From Azospirillaceae bacterium (GTDB lineage Bacteria > Pseudomonadota > Alphaproteobacteria > Azospirillales > Azospirillaceae): a DNA stretch of 64,000 nt. The notes under the pieces were generated by a model. It saw nothing but the letters and a program-made list of their open reading frames with translations. It was not told the DNA's origin and made no database searches. Positions within the stretch are counted from its first letter, which is position 1; every line of letters begins with the position of its first letter. The DNA lies in contig JAPWJW010000001.1 in assembly GCA_028283825.1 (NCBI GenBank), positions 434,001 through 498,000 of the forward strand. The letters run 5' to 3'. Position numbers and translations under genes: made by a program. Positions 51,033-59,884 of this stretch are shown piece after piece.

Positions 51033-53132
51033 ATGGCCAGCGTCGCCGAAGCCCTGAACGAGGCCCTGCGCCACCACCGCGACGGGGCGCTGGAACCGGC
51101 GGAGGTGCTGTACCGCCGCATCCTGGCGGCCGTGCCCGATCATGGCGACGCCCTGAACCTGCTGGCGGTGCTGTGCCTGCAGACACAGCGGGCGGCCGAC
51201 GCCCTGGACCTGGCGACGCGGGCCACCGCGGCCAATCCTGGCGCGCCGTCCTTCCACGCCACCCGCGCCGATGCCGCCGCCATGGCCGGCCGGCCGGCGA
51301 TTGAGGCGGAGGCCCTGGCCGCCGCGTTGAGCCTGGGCCCGACCGGTGCACCGGCCGCCGTGCTGCACCGCCGACGGGGACGCGCCCTGGCCGCATCGGG
51401 CGACGCCGCCGGCGCGGTGCAAGCCTTCCGCGCGGCGGCTGCGGCCATACCCGACGGTGCACCGGAGGCGATCGACATCCTGGACGACCTGGCCGTCATG
51501 CTGACCCGCACCGGTGACGGTGCCGAGGCGGAGGCCCGGTTCGCCGAAATCCTGCGCCTGCGGCCCGGCCATGCCGGCGCCACCCGCAACCTGGCCAGCC
51601 TGTGGCTGAACCGGGCGGCGGCGCACCTGGCGCAGGGGCAGGCGACTGAGGCGGCGGGACTGGCCCGCCGGGCGGCGGATCTGGATCCCAAAAGGCGGGA
51701 GGCCTGGGCGCGGCTGGGCCTGGCCTTGATGGCGCTGAACCGCCTGGGTGAGGCGGGCGACGCGCTGCGCCAGGCCGACGCGCTGACGGATCCGGCCGCG
51801 ATGGATGAAGAGGCCACAGAAATCCTGATCAACCTGGGCTTCGTGGAAACCCGCCTGGGCCGTTTCGACGTGGCGGCGGCGGTCCTAGACCGCGCCCTGG
51901 CGCTGGCACCGGCAAGGCCCGAGGCCCTGAACCATCTGGGCATCCTGCACCATGCCCAGGGCCGGCTGGACGCGGCAGCGGCCGCGTTTCGGCGGGCCAT
52001 GGCGGCCGGTCCGGCCGACCACCGCGCGCCGACCAACCTGGCCACGGTCCTGAAGGACCAGGGCGATGACGCGCAGGCGGAAACACTGTACGCCCAGGCG
52101 CTGGCCCTGGCGCCGGATGAGCCGGCCGTCCACTGGCAGCGCGCCCTGGCGCGGCTGATGGCCGGCGACTTCGCGGCGGGGTGGGCCGGTTATGAATGGC
52201 GTGGGCGGGCCGGCCAGGTGCCGCCGCCGGCCCCCGGCCTGGACCTGATCCCGGAATGGCGCGATCCGGGGATGGTCCCCCGGGGCCGCCTGCTGCTGCA
52301 CGCCGAACAGGGCCACGGCGACACCCTGCAATTCGCCCGCTACGCTCCGCTGCTGGCCGCCGCCGGGGGCCCCACCAAGGTGGGCCTCATGGTGCAGCCG
52401 GCGCTGGCGCGCCTGATGACCGGCAGTTTCCCCGGTGTGACCGTCCTGCCGTCGGACACGGCGATCGATCCGGCCGATTGGGACATCCGCGCGCCGCTGA
52501 TGGGCCTGCCCCACCGGCTGGGCACCACCCTGGACACCATCCCCGTCACCTGCCCCTATCTGGTGCCGCCGGCCGAAGCCGCCGCAACCTGGCGGGACCG
52601 GCTGGCGAGTATGGCGCCGGCGGGGGTGCGAAACGTGGGCCTGGTCTGGGCCGGCGACGCGCGGGAGGACGACCCGGTGTCCGCCCTGATCGACCGCCGG
52701 CGCAGCCTGCCGCTGACCGCGCTGGCGCCGCTGGGGCACACCGGCAGGGGAAACACACTGCGCTTCATCAGCCTGCAGAAGGGCCGCCCAGCCAGCCAGG
52801 CGTCGATGGCACCCTTCCCCCTGGTTGATTGGACGGCGGAGCTTGGGGACTTCGCCGACACCGCAGCCCTGGTCTCAAACCTGGATCTGGTGATCACCGT
52901 GGACACGGCGGTGGCCCATCTGGCCGGCGCGCTGGGCCGCCCGGTCTGGGTCCTGTCGCGGACCGATGGCTGCTGGCGCTGGTTGCGGAACCGGACGGAC
53001 AGTCCCTGGTACCCCACCATGCGTTTGTACCGTCAGGCGGCGTGGGATGATTGGGGGGCCACCATCACCGAAGTGGCCGATGATCTTGCGGCCTTCACCC
53101 GCCTGCCGACGGGGCCCGCGCCACAGCCTTAA
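51033..53132 (+). CDS. TPR-glycosyltransferase 1 (FlmG-like)
   Basis: 699 residues. About eight TPR units fill residues 1-370 (AEVLYRRILAAVPDHGDALN, LNHLGILHHAQGRLDAAAAA, AETLYAQALALAPDEPAVHW). The C-terminal part (about 385-690) is a GT-B-like domain of the kind fused to TPRs in FlmG: GRLLLHAEQGHGDTLQFARY, VGLVWAGD, LDLVITVDTAVAHLAGALG with Asp624 and His629, and WRWLRNRTDSPWYPTMRLYR. In Caulobacter FlmG binds flagellin through its TPRs and glycosylates it. Location upstream of flagellin supports that role here. GGAAGGA lies before ATG 51033. Confidence 0.82.
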   Translation: MASVAEALNEALRHHRDGALEPAEVLYRRILAAVPDHGDALNLLAVLCLQTQRAADALDLATRATAANPGAPSFHATRADAAAMAGRPAIEAEALAAALSLGPTGAPAAVLHRRRGRALAASGDAAGAVQAFRAAAAAIPDGAPEAIDILDDLAVMLTRTGDGAEAEARFAEILRLRPGHAGATRNLASLWLNRAAAHLAQGQATEAAGLARRAADLDPKRREAWARLGLALMALNRLGEAGDALRQADALTDPAAMDEEATEILINLGFVETRLGRFDVAAAVLDRALALAPARPEALNHLGILHHAQGRLDAAAAAFRRAMAAGPADHRAPTNLATVLKDQGDDAQAETLYAQALALAPDEPAVHWQRALARLMAGDFAAGWAGYEWRGRAGQVPPPAPGLDLIPEWRDPGMVPRGRLLLHAEQGHGDTLQFARYAPLLAAAGGPTKVGLMVQPALARLMTGSFPGVTVLPSDTAIDPADWDIRAPLMGLPHRLGTTLDTIPVTCPYLVPPAEAAATWRDRLASMAPAGVRNVGLVWAGDAREDDPVSALIDRRRSLPLTALAPLGHTGRGNTLRFISLQKGRPASQASMAPFPLVDWTAELGDFADTAALVSNLDLVITVDTAVAHLAGALGRPVWVLSRTDGCWRWLRNRTDSPWYPTMRLYRQAAWDDWGATITEVADDLAAFTRLPTGPAPQP

Positions 53133-53448
53133 GGCGGTATTACGACCGTTCCATCACAACCCGGAATCGCGTGCCGGGTGCCATGCCACCCTATCCTAAC
53201 GGTAGAGTTGCGAAAAAACTTTGGCGAACGGCGACAATTTTGTTAAAGTTCCACTTGAAAAACCAGCCGTGGCGTGATCCGCGGCTTCCCGACCACCGCC
53301 GAATCTGGCCTTTCCCCTTGGGAATCAGCCGGGTCCGTTGATGGGATAAGGGAACCGAACCGATGTTTTCCAAACGATCCATGACGCCCCTGCGTGGGGT
53401 GGCATGGGGAACGGCTGACCTTTGTCCCCCAACCAAGGACCGACGTCC
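53133..53448. other. Gap before the FlaG-like gene
   Basis: 316 bases without a gene. An AT-rich core AAAAAACTTTGGCGAACGG...AATTTTGTTAAAGTTCC at 53213-53250 may hold a promoter; neither a sigma-54 nor a sigma-28 consensus is clear. Confidence 0.35.
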
Positions 53449-54099
53449 ATGGCATTGGATGGCGTATTAAGCGTAGGCGGCATTTATTCCCAGGCCACCA
53501 GTGGCATGGGCATAGGCGCGCTTGGCTATGGCGGGACCGACGCGGTCGCCGCCACCGCGGCAACGGCGGCCCAGGGCGCGACCGCGGCTATCGCGCACGC
53601 GGTGGCCCCCGCCTTCATCAGCCCCATCACCACCTATGACAGCCAGGCCGCCATCGCGGTGACGGAATTCCGTGACAGCGTGACCGGCGCGGTCGATTAC
53701 CAGCTGCCCTCCCGCCAGGTGGTGGAACAGTACCGGCTGCGCGCCACGGGCGCCCCGCGTTACCAAGTGGGCGAAGGCCTGTTGCCGGGCGAAGTGGCCG
53801 GCAACACGACACTGCAAAAGACCGGACAGGGAACCACGTCCTCCGACGCCAGCGGCCAAGGTACGGCGAATTCCGGCTCAGGTTCCGGAACGCTGGGCTT
53901 TGGAACTCCAGGCACGACGACGGTTGCGACGACGGTCGCCGGCGCGTCCACGCCCGCCTTCGGCAGTGGCGGCAGCACCGGGTCCGGGACGGGCGGAAGC
54001 GCCGGTGGCAGTACGGGGGGTGGGTTGGTCAGCCCCACGGTCGCGGCTGTGACCCTGGGTGCCGCGGCCGCCTCCGTCGGCGTCAATCTGGTCGCCTGA
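53449..54099 (+). CDS. FlaG-like flagellar-associated protein with Gly/Ser/Thr tail
   Basis: 216 residues. The middle TEFRDSVTGAVDYQLPSRQV (about residues 72-92) resembles the FlaG pattern of a strand, D-x-x-T/G turn and Pro-x-x-x-V ending. The N-terminal part is small and Ala/Gly-rich, the tail (125-205) almost all Gly, Ser and Thr (GSGSGTLGFGTPGTTTVATT). Such tails could carry O-glycans. AAGGA lies 9 bases before ATG 53449. It sits between the two TPR-glycosyltransferase genes near flagellin, which suggests a filament-related role; the FlaG link is tentative. Confidence 0.55.
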   Translation: MALDGVLSVGGIYSQATSGMGIGALGYGGTDAVAATAATAAQGATAAIAHAVAPAFISPITTYDSQAAIAVTEFRDSVTGAVDYQLPSRQVVEQYRLRATGAPRYQVGEGLLPGEVAGNTTLQKTGQGTTSSDASGQGTANSGSGSGTLGFGTPGTTTVATTVAGASTPAFGSGGSTGSGTGGSAGGSTGGGLVSPTVAAVTLGAAAASVGVNLVA

Positions 54100-54140
54100 C
54101 TTCCCTTTTCGGCACGGACATTTTCGCCGCCCACCCCATG

Positions 54141-54180
54141 CCCGCGCGCGCCACCAGGCCCGTGCGGGTTTTGCGTTTTT
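54141..54180 (+). terminator. Terminator after the FlaG-like gene
   Basis: CCCGCGCG pairs with CGTGCGGG (one G-U), followed by TTTTGCGTTTTTGC. Confidence 0.7.
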
Positions 54181-54249
54181 GCTTTGAACCTCGGTCGGCA
54201 ATTCTGCATCTGATGGGGACGAACAGCCCCATCCCAGGAACCGTACCCC

Positions 54250-55989
54250 ATGGCCACTGTCGAGAAAGCGCTGAAGCTGGCGCTGGAGCATCGTGATGCC
54301 GGCCGCCTGGCGGACGCGATGGCGGTCCTGACGGAGGTCCTGCACTTGGCCCCCCCGGGCCACCCGCAAGTGGCGGAGGCGCGCCGCGCCCTGTCGCGCA
54401 TCCTGGTCGGCCGGGCAGCCCCGCTGGCGGATGAGGGCCGCGCCGTGGAGGCCCTGCCGCTTTATCAACAGTCGGTGGCGGTGCTGCGTGACGGCGGTCT
54501 GCCACCGGAACCTGAGCTTTGGAACGGCCTGGGTGCCTGTCTGCTGCAGGCCAGGCGCGCGGATGAAGCGGCGGACGCCTTCCGTGGGGCGATCACCGCC
54601 GACCCCCGCTATGCCGAGGCTTATTCCAACCTGGGCAACGCCCTGAAGGCACTGAAGCAGTTGGACGCCGCCGTGGCCACCTATCGCAAGGCGCTGCAAC
54701 TTTACCCCAATGCCGCCGAGATCCACACCAACCTGGGCACGGCGCTGGCGGAATTGAAACGTCCCGCCGAAGCGCTGGCCGCGTATGAAGAGGCGGTGCG
54801 CCTAAGCCCCGGCTTCGTCGGCGGCTGGCTGAATGTGGGCATGGGACGGCGGGCCATGGGCGACCTGGACGGCGCGGTCACCGCCTATCACCGAGCGCTG
54901 GCCCTGGACCCCGCCTTTTTCCGCGCCTGGACCGCGCTGGGGGTCAGCCTGTACGATTTGGGCCGGTTCGACGAGGCCATTGCCGCCGCCGAAAAGTCCC
55001 TGGCCCTGAAACCCGATGGTGTGGAGGCCAACTGGAACCTGGCGCTGGCGCAGCTGCTGCTGGGCCGATTCCAGGAGGGGTGGCCCCGCTATGAGTGGCG
55101 GCGCCACAGCCGCACCACCCCCCTGCGCACCTTCGACAGGCCGGACTGGAACGGCCAGCCCTTTCCCGGCCGCACCCTGCTGGTCCATGTCGAGCAGGGA
55201 CTGGGCGACGTGCTGATGGCCGCGCGCTATCTGCCCCTGGCGGCCGCACTGGGCGGAAAGGTGGTGATGGAGGCGCCGCCGGAGTTGGCAAGCCTGCTGG
55301 CCAGCCTGACACGGACGGGAAATATCGAACTGGCGCCCACGGGCCGGGCCCTGCCGCCCTTCGACCTGCAATGCCCGATCATGAGCCTGCCCGGACTGTT
55401 CCGCGCCGGCCTGGCCCCCATCCCGGCCGACGTGCCTTATCTGGCGGTGGACGAGGCCCGGCGCGACCGCTGGCGGGGGCGGCTGGCGGGCACCACCAGC
55501 GGGGCCCTGAAGGTCGGGCTGGTCTGGGCCGGCAACCCCGGCTTCACCGGCGACCGCTGGCGCTCCCCCCGCCTGCCCGCCTTCGCGCCGGTGCTGGCGG
55601 TGCCGGGGGTGCATTTCTTCGGCCTGCAGATGGGCGACGGCCGCCGCGACCTGGACGGCACCCGCCTGCCCGATGCCTTCACCGACCTGGGCGCCGAGAT
55701 CGGCGACATGGCCGATACCGCCGCCATCCTGGGCGAACTGGATCTGCTGATCAGTTCGTGCACCGCACCCGTGCACCTGGCGGGCGCCCTGGGCCGGCCG
55801 GTATGGGTGGTGCTGCCCCGGGCGCCGGACTGGCGCTGGGGCCTGGACCGGCCCGACAGCGCCTGGTATCCCACGGCCCGCCTGTACCGCCAGCCGGTCC
55901 GCGGCGATTGGGCGACGGTGATGAATGATGTGGCGGAAAATCTTTCCTGCCACGTTAAGGAAATGGCAAGGGATGGGGTGTATTTCTAA
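54250..55989 (+). CDS. TPR-glycosyltransferase 2 (FlmG-like) with altered active-site loop
   Basis: 579 residues, paralogue of the previous TPR-glycosyltransferase. Six or seven TPRs (ADAFRGAITADPRYAEAYSN, LGNALKALKQLDAAVATYRK, VTAYHRALALDPAFFRAWTA) occupy residues 1-270; the GT-like domain follows (GRTLLVHVEQGLGDVLMAAR, VGLVWAGNPG, FFGLQMGDGRRDLDG, ELGDLDLLI-type loop, DWRWGLDRPDSAWYPTARLY). Where its paralogue and most relatives have VDTAVAHLAGALG, this one has SSCTAPVHLAGALG: the Asp is Cys504 while His509 stays. Activity may be changed or lost. It ends 152 bases before flagellin. Confidence 0.8.
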   Translation: MATVEKALKLALEHRDAGRLADAMAVLTEVLHLAPPGHPQVAEARRALSRILVGRAAPLADEGRAVEALPLYQQSVAVLRDGGLPPEPELWNGLGACLLQARRADEAADAFRGAITADPRYAEAYSNLGNALKALKQLDAAVATYRKALQLYPNAAEIHTNLGTALAELKRPAEALAAYEEAVRLSPGFVGGWLNVGMGRRAMGDLDGAVTAYHRALALDPAFFRAWTALGVSLYDLGRFDEAIAAAEKSLALKPDGVEANWNLALAQLLLGRFQEGWPRYEWRRHSRTTPLRTFDRPDWNGQPFPGRTLLVHVEQGLGDVLMAARYLPLAAALGGKVVMEAPPELASLLASLTRTGNIELAPTGRALPPFDLQCPIMSLPGLFRAGLAPIPADVPYLAVDEARRDRWRGRLAGTTSGALKVGLVWAGNPGFTGDRWRSPRLPAFAPVLAVPGVHFFGLQMGDGRRDLDGTRLPDAFTDLGAEIGDMADTAAILGELDLLISSCTAPVHLAGALGRPVWVVLPRAPDWRWGLDRPDSAWYPTARLYRQPVRGDWATVMNDVAENLSCHVKEMARDGVYF

Positions 55990-56094
55990 GACACCCCAAG
56001 GTTCCCGGAAGGGCAGCGCGAGAGTTTGGACGAAATCGTCTAAAATTTTATCTTTCTCGCCTTGACTCCCCGGCCCAAACGGTTCATCTCTGAA

Positions 56095-56133
56095 TTGTCC
56101 GAAAAATTCGGGCAAACATACCCTCCAAAGGAG
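56095..56133 (+). promoter_or_regulatory. Two hairpins in the flagellin leader, one masking the ribosome site
   Basis: TTGTCCGAA-AAA-TTCGGGCAA at 56095-56115 (9 pairs, one G-U) is followed by CTCC-AAA-GGAG at 56123-56133, in which GGAG is the Shine-Dalgarno of flagellin. FlbT, encoded downstream, is known in Caulobacter to bind the flagellin mRNA leader. That these hairpins are the FlbT target is inferred. Confidence 0.55.
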
Positions 56134-56141
56134 CAATCATT

Positions 56142-57992
56142 ATGGCCACCGATTCCGTTTCCCTCTCGTCTGCCATGCGGTCCAACCTGCTGCTGCTGCA
56201 GCAGACCACGACCTCTGCCAACAAGCTGGAAACCCAGCTGTCGACCGGCAACAAGGTGAATTCTGCCCTTGACGGTCCGACCGCCTATTTTGCCGCGCAG
56301 AGCCTGAACCAGCGCGCCAGCGATCTGTCCACGCTGAAGGACTCGATGACCCAGGCCGTCAGCACCATCAAGGCTGGCAACCAGGGCATCACCTCCATCC
56401 AGGACATGGTCACCCAGGCGCAGGGCCTGCTGACCACCGCCTATGCCAACCTGGGTTCGGACGCCAGCTCGGTCTCGACCCGTAAGTCCCTGGCCACCCA
56501 GTTCAACGCGATCAAGGATCAGATCGACAAGCTGGCTGGCGACAGCGGCTATTCGGGCAAGAACCTGGTCGCCGGTAACGGCCAGTCCTTCGCCGCTTCG
56601 TCCACGTCGGTTGCCTCGGCGAACTCCATCACCGCGATTTCCAACGCCAAGGTGACCAACATCACCTCGGCCGACACCTACTCGTTGCGTGTCAGCGGCA
56701 CGGGTGCCGTCACCGGCTCCGCCGGCGACATCGCCGACACCGAGACCAACCGTGGCCTGTTCGGCCTGAAGGTTTCCGGCACGCTGAGCAGCACCGCCGG
56801 CAACTTCTCCGACATTTCCGTCCAGATCCGCGGCTCGGTCGGTCAGACCCGCAGCGTGGTCGTCACGGAAGGCGACGAGTCGCGTACCATCAACTTCTTC
56901 GACAACACCCAGTCGGCCACCAACACCCTGCAGGCCGCCGGCAGTTCCGGCGTCGCGCAGAAGTCGCAGGTGACGATCACGGGCAACGTCGATGAAGGCG
57001 ATACCTTCACCGCCACGGTGAACGGCCGCACCTTCACGTACACCGCCTCGGCGGGCGACGTGTCGGCGGCGGACCCCACCACCCGTCAGGCCAGCATCGC
57101 TTCCGGCCTGCAGAACGTCGTTAAAAACGGCCTACAGGCGTCGGGCTTCACCGTCGGCACCGCCAGCGGCGGCAGCTTCACCATCACCGCGTCGGGCACC
57201 ACCGGCACGGCCAATTCCTTCACGCTGGGCACCTCGGCCTCCAACGCGCTGACCAAGGACATCTCCTTGTCCTTCTCGTCGGGCACCGTGGTGTCGTTCA
57301 CCATCGACCGCGCATCCCTGGAAGCCCTGGGCACCGCGGGCAATGGCACGTCCACCATCGAGAAGAACGTTGACATCGCCGTCACCGCGACGGACCTGAA
57401 CGGCGTGTCCATCACCCGTTCCGGCGACAACGAACGGGGCAGCGCCAAGCTGTCGGATGGTGAAAACGCCTTCGCGTTCGACTCCGGTACCGTCCGCCTG
57501 AATGTCGCCTCGGCGAACATTCTGCAGGCGGCCAGCGCCAACGGGGCGGCCAACCTGACCACCGCGCAGACCACGGCGGCCGGGACGACCAACGACCTGT
57601 CGGTGCAGTTCAATGAGACCAACACCAGCGGCCTGACCGTGGCGGCGACCAACGTCACCACTTCCGGCCAGGGCCTCGCCATCGACTATGCCCAGAACGA
57701 TTTCCTGGATCGTTCGGACATCGACAAGGCGTCGGCTCAGCTGACCAACGCCACCAACGTTCTGCGCGCTGCCTCTCAGACGCTCAGCACCAACCTGAAC
57801 ATCATTCAGACCCGTTCGGATTTCACCGACGCGTTCAACAATGTGTTGCAGGACGGCGCCGACAGCCTGACGCAGGTCGACCAGAACTCGGCTGGCGCCC
57901 AGTTGCTGGCCCTGCAGACCAAGCAGTCCCTGGGTACGACGACCCTGTCCCTGGCCAACCAGGCTCAGCAGTCGATCCTCAAGCTGTTCTAA
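56142..57992 (+). CDS. fliC: Flagellin, large variant
   Basis: 616 residues. The conserved D0/D1 ends are clear: SAMRSNLLLLQQTTTSANKL, LETQLSTGNKVNSALDGPTA and YFAAQSLNQRASDL at the start; QTLSTNLNIIQTRSDFTDAF, NVLQDGADSLTQVDQNSAGA and LLALQTKQSLGTTTLSLANQ at the end. The middle (about 145-510) is Ser/Thr/Gly-rich and surface-exposed, much longer than the 270-residue flagellins of Caulobacter. It forms the filament after export by the flagellar apparatus. AAAGGAG lies 8 bases before ATG 56142. The two TPR-glycosyltransferases upstream and FlbT downstream suggest a glycosylated, post-transcriptionally controlled flagellin. Confidence 0.95.
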   Translation: MATDSVSLSSAMRSNLLLLQQTTTSANKLETQLSTGNKVNSALDGPTAYFAAQSLNQRASDLSTLKDSMTQAVSTIKAGNQGITSIQDMVTQAQGLLTTAYANLGSDASSVSTRKSLATQFNAIKDQIDKLAGDSGYSGKNLVAGNGQSFAASSTSVASANSITAISNAKVTNITSADTYSLRVSGTGAVTGSAGDIADTETNRGLFGLKVSGTLSSTAGNFSDISVQIRGSVGQTRSVVVTEGDESRTINFFDNTQSATNTLQAAGSSGVAQKSQVTITGNVDEGDTFTATVNGRTFTYTASAGDVSAADPTTRQASIASGLQNVVKNGLQASGFTVGTASGGSFTITASGTTGTANSFTLGTSASNALTKDISLSFSSGTVVSFTIDRASLEALGTAGNGTSTIEKNVDIAVTATDLNGVSITRSGDNERGSAKLSDGENAFAFDSGTVRLNVASANILQAASANGAANLTTAQTTAAGTTNDLSVQFNETNTSGLTVAATNVTTSGQGLAIDYAQNDFLDRSDIDKASAQLTNATNVLRAASQTLSTNLNIIQTRSDFTDAFNNVLQDGADSLTQVDQNSAGAQLLALQTKQSLGTTTLSLANQAQQSILKLF

Positions 57993-58020
57993 TCTGCGGT
58001 TTGACATCTGGAAGTACGGG

Positions 58021-58055
58021 GGTGGCGGACGGCAACGTCCGCCACCTTCTTTTTT
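58021..58055 (+). terminator. Terminator after flagellin
   Basis: GGTGGCGGACG-GCAA-CGTCCGCCACC then TTCTTTTTT, a strong hairpin with GNRA-like loop and U-tract, 28 bases after the stop. Confidence 0.95.
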
Positions 58056-58255
58056 GGGCGCGCCTTCGGGTGCATCACCGCCATAGAGGTCCTATTTTCC
58101 GCGGGACATTCTTCGGACGGTGGCGGTTTTTTGGTGACCGGACGGGGTCCCGTGCCGTAATTCCTGAGATCCGCCGGATCCGAATGCGCCCGGCGCCGAC
58201 GGCCCGGCCGTCAAAGAGTGGGTGTCCCCCCAAGCGTTCAAGGAAGGAATGCACG

Positions 58256-58714
58256 GTGCCGCTGAAGCTGGTCCTACGCCCCGGTGAAAAGTTGATCGTG
58301 AACGGCGCCGTCATCGGCGTCGGCGATCATCCCGTGTCGCTGTTCTTCTACAACAAAGTCAATTTCCTGCGCGGCCGGGAAATCCTGAAGGAAGAGAACT
58401 GCGACACCATCGAGAAGCGGCTCTATTTCATCATCCAGCTGATCTACATCTTCCCCGAGGACGCGGCCACCAACCTGGTGCATTTCGGCGCCATCCTGGA
58501 AGAGGCCCGCGCCCAGCACCCCGAGAAGAACGGGCTGTTCGATGAGGTCCAGACCCTGGTGCAGGAGGGCAACAACTACCGTGCCCTGAAGCTGTGCCGG
58601 AAGCTGTTCGACATCAAGGAAACCAACGGCGATCCCGCGCCGGCGCAGCAGCCCAAGCCACCGGTGGAGGTGGTGCGCCGCCGCCGCAAGGCACCGGCCC
58701 CCGCCGAGGAATGA
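58256..58714 (+). CDS. flbT: FlbT flagellin post-transcriptional regulator
   Basis: 152 residues from GTG 58256, with AAGGAAGGA 7 bases upstream. Family features: PLKLVLRPGEKLIVNGAVIG, FFYNKVNFLRGREIL, RLYFIIQLIYIFPEDA and NNYRALKLCRKLFDIKE. FlbT binds the 5' leader of flagellin mRNA and promotes its decay until the hook is complete (Caulobacter, Brucella). The Pro/Arg-rich tail (VEVVRRRRKAPAPAEE) is added to the common core. The gene follows flagellin after a terminator and 200 bases, so it likely has its own promoter. The usual partner flaF is not in the window. Confidence 0.95.
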   Translation: MPLKLVLRPGEKLIVNGAVIGVGDHPVSLFFYNKVNFLRGREILKEENCDTIEKRLYFIIQLIYIFPEDAATNLVHFGAILEEARAQHPEKNGLFDEVQTLVQEGNNYRALKLCRKLFDIKETNGDPAPAQQPKPPVEVVRRRRKAPAPAEE

Positions 58715-58718
58715 CGCG

Positions 58719-58860
58719 CAGCGGCACTCATGCCGCTGTAGCCCGCGACCGCGGGCGCCGGAAGTTTTCGGGGAGCCGAAGGCGGACTGAAAACTGAGGA
58801 TCAGCCCAGCGGCCGGATGGCCGCGCCCGGCGCTTGAGGAGACGGTAAAATAATCGTCTC
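58719..58860 (+). repeat. Five-stem intergenic repeat, copy 14 (overlaps a coding end)
   Basis: Stem 0 CAGCGGCA/TGCCGCTG, stem 1 GCCCGC/GCGGGC, stem 2 AGTTTTC/GAAAACT, stem 3 GCGGCC/GGCCGC around GGAT, and a fifth hairpin GAGACG/CGTCTC with an AT-rich loop. Its right part, from 58801, is read on the minus strand as the end of the KAS III-like gene. Confidence 0.9.
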
Positions 58861-59871
58861 GCACACGGCCAGCGGCCCCAGGGTGGCCGCGGCCGTGGCC
58901 CAGGACCAACCCACACCGAATCCCGACAGCAGCAGCCGCAGGGGCCCGGCCTTCAGGTCCTCCGCCACCGCGTGGGTCAGCGCCAGGGGTACCGACGCCG
59001 AACTGGTGTTGCCGTGCCGGGCCAGCGCCAGCACCAGCCGCCGCTCGTCCGCGCCGATCTTCTGGCCCAGGCGGCGGATCATCATCTCATTCGCCTGATG
59101 CAGGACGAAACGGTCAACGTCGGCGGCATCCCAGCCGGCGGCATCCAGGGTGGTGGCGATGGCGGCCGGCACCTCACGCAAAGTGAAGGCGAAGACCTGG
59201 GTGCCGTCCATGAACAGGCGAGGCGGCGTGCCGGGCGCGCGCATGGCGCCGCCGGGCACGGTCAGGTAGGGGGCACCCGCCCCGTCCGTGCCCAGATCCA
59301 CGGTCAGCGGCGGGGCGGCGGGGTCCATCTCCAGTGCCGTGGCCGCCGCCGCGTCACCGAATAGGGGCGCCACCGCCCGATCGTCCGGGTCCAGGATGCG
59401 GCTGGTGGTATCACCGGCCAGCAGCAGGGCGCGGCGCGGACGGCCATCGGGGTGCGGCAACAGCGACGCCAGCGCCGAGCCCGCCGCCCACAGGCCGTAG
59501 ACGTATCCGGAACAGCCCAGGGACAGGTCGAAGGCGGCCACCGTCTTGGGCAGGCCCAACCGCCGCTGCACCAGGCAGGCGGTGGCCGGCAGCACCTGGT
59601 CGTGGGTCTGGCTGACAAACACCAGCAGGTCGATGTCGGCGGCATCCCAGCCCAGACCGGACAGCAGGGCCTGCGCCGCCGGCACCGCCAGGTCGGACGT
59701 GCATTGGTCCGGTGCCGCCAAATGGCGAGCGTGGATGCCGGTGGCGGCGGCCAAGCGGCGGGCGGCATCGTCGCCGAAGCGCGCCGCCACGTCCGCCGTT
59801 TCCTCCACCCCGGCCGGCAATGCCGAAACGATGCCCCGCACCGCCACGCCGTTCAACCGGGCCAACGCCAT
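58801..59871 (-). CDS. 3-oxoacyl-ACP synthase III-like (KAS III/FabH family) protein
   Basis: 356 residues from ATG 59871 (GGGAGAA 5 bases upstream; an in-frame TTG directly precedes). The thiolase-fold triad is complete: Cys120 in LSLGCSGYVYGLW, His258 in VLHQANEMM and Asn288 in HGNTSSASVP. It should condense an acyl-CoA or acyl-ACP primer with malonyl units. The last 15 residues (about LPSPQAPGAAIRPLG) and the stop come from the structured repeat. Third gene of a tight minus-strand trio with a ketoreductase (10 bases upstream) and an acyl ligase. FabH/FabG-like pairs occur in flagellin glycosylation islands of Pseudomonas, so a role in glycan acylation is plausible. Confidence 0.85.
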   Translation of the reverse strand: MALARLNGVAVRGIVSALPAGVEETADVAARFGDDAARRLAAATGIHARHLAAPDQCTSDLAVPAAQALLSGLGWDAADIDLLVFVSQTHDQVLPATACLVQRRLGLPKTVAAFDLSLGCSGYVYGLWAAGSALASLLPHPDGRPRRALLLAGDTTSRILDPDDRAVAPLFGDAAAATALEMDPAAPPLTVDLGTDGAGAPYLTVPGGAMRAPGTPPRLFMDGTQVFAFTLREVPAAIATTLDAAGWDAADVDRFVLHQANEMMIRRLGQKIGADERRLVLALARHGNTSSASVPLALTHAVAEDLKAGPLRLLLSGFGVGWSWATAAATLGPLAVCETIILPSPQAPGAAIRPLG

Positions 59872-59884
59872 CAAGCTTCTCCCA

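Noticed and set aside
56029-56040. GACGAAATCGTC followed by TAAAATTTTATC as a terminator of the second TPR-glycosyltransferase.
   Set aside because: The stem is only five pairs with an AT tail; too weak to call.
56041-56070. Sigma-28 promoter before flagellin (TAAA...GCCTTGAC).
   Set aside because: Only the TAAA and GCC parts fit and the spacer is one base short; alphaproteobacterial flagellin promoters vary, so it is not called.
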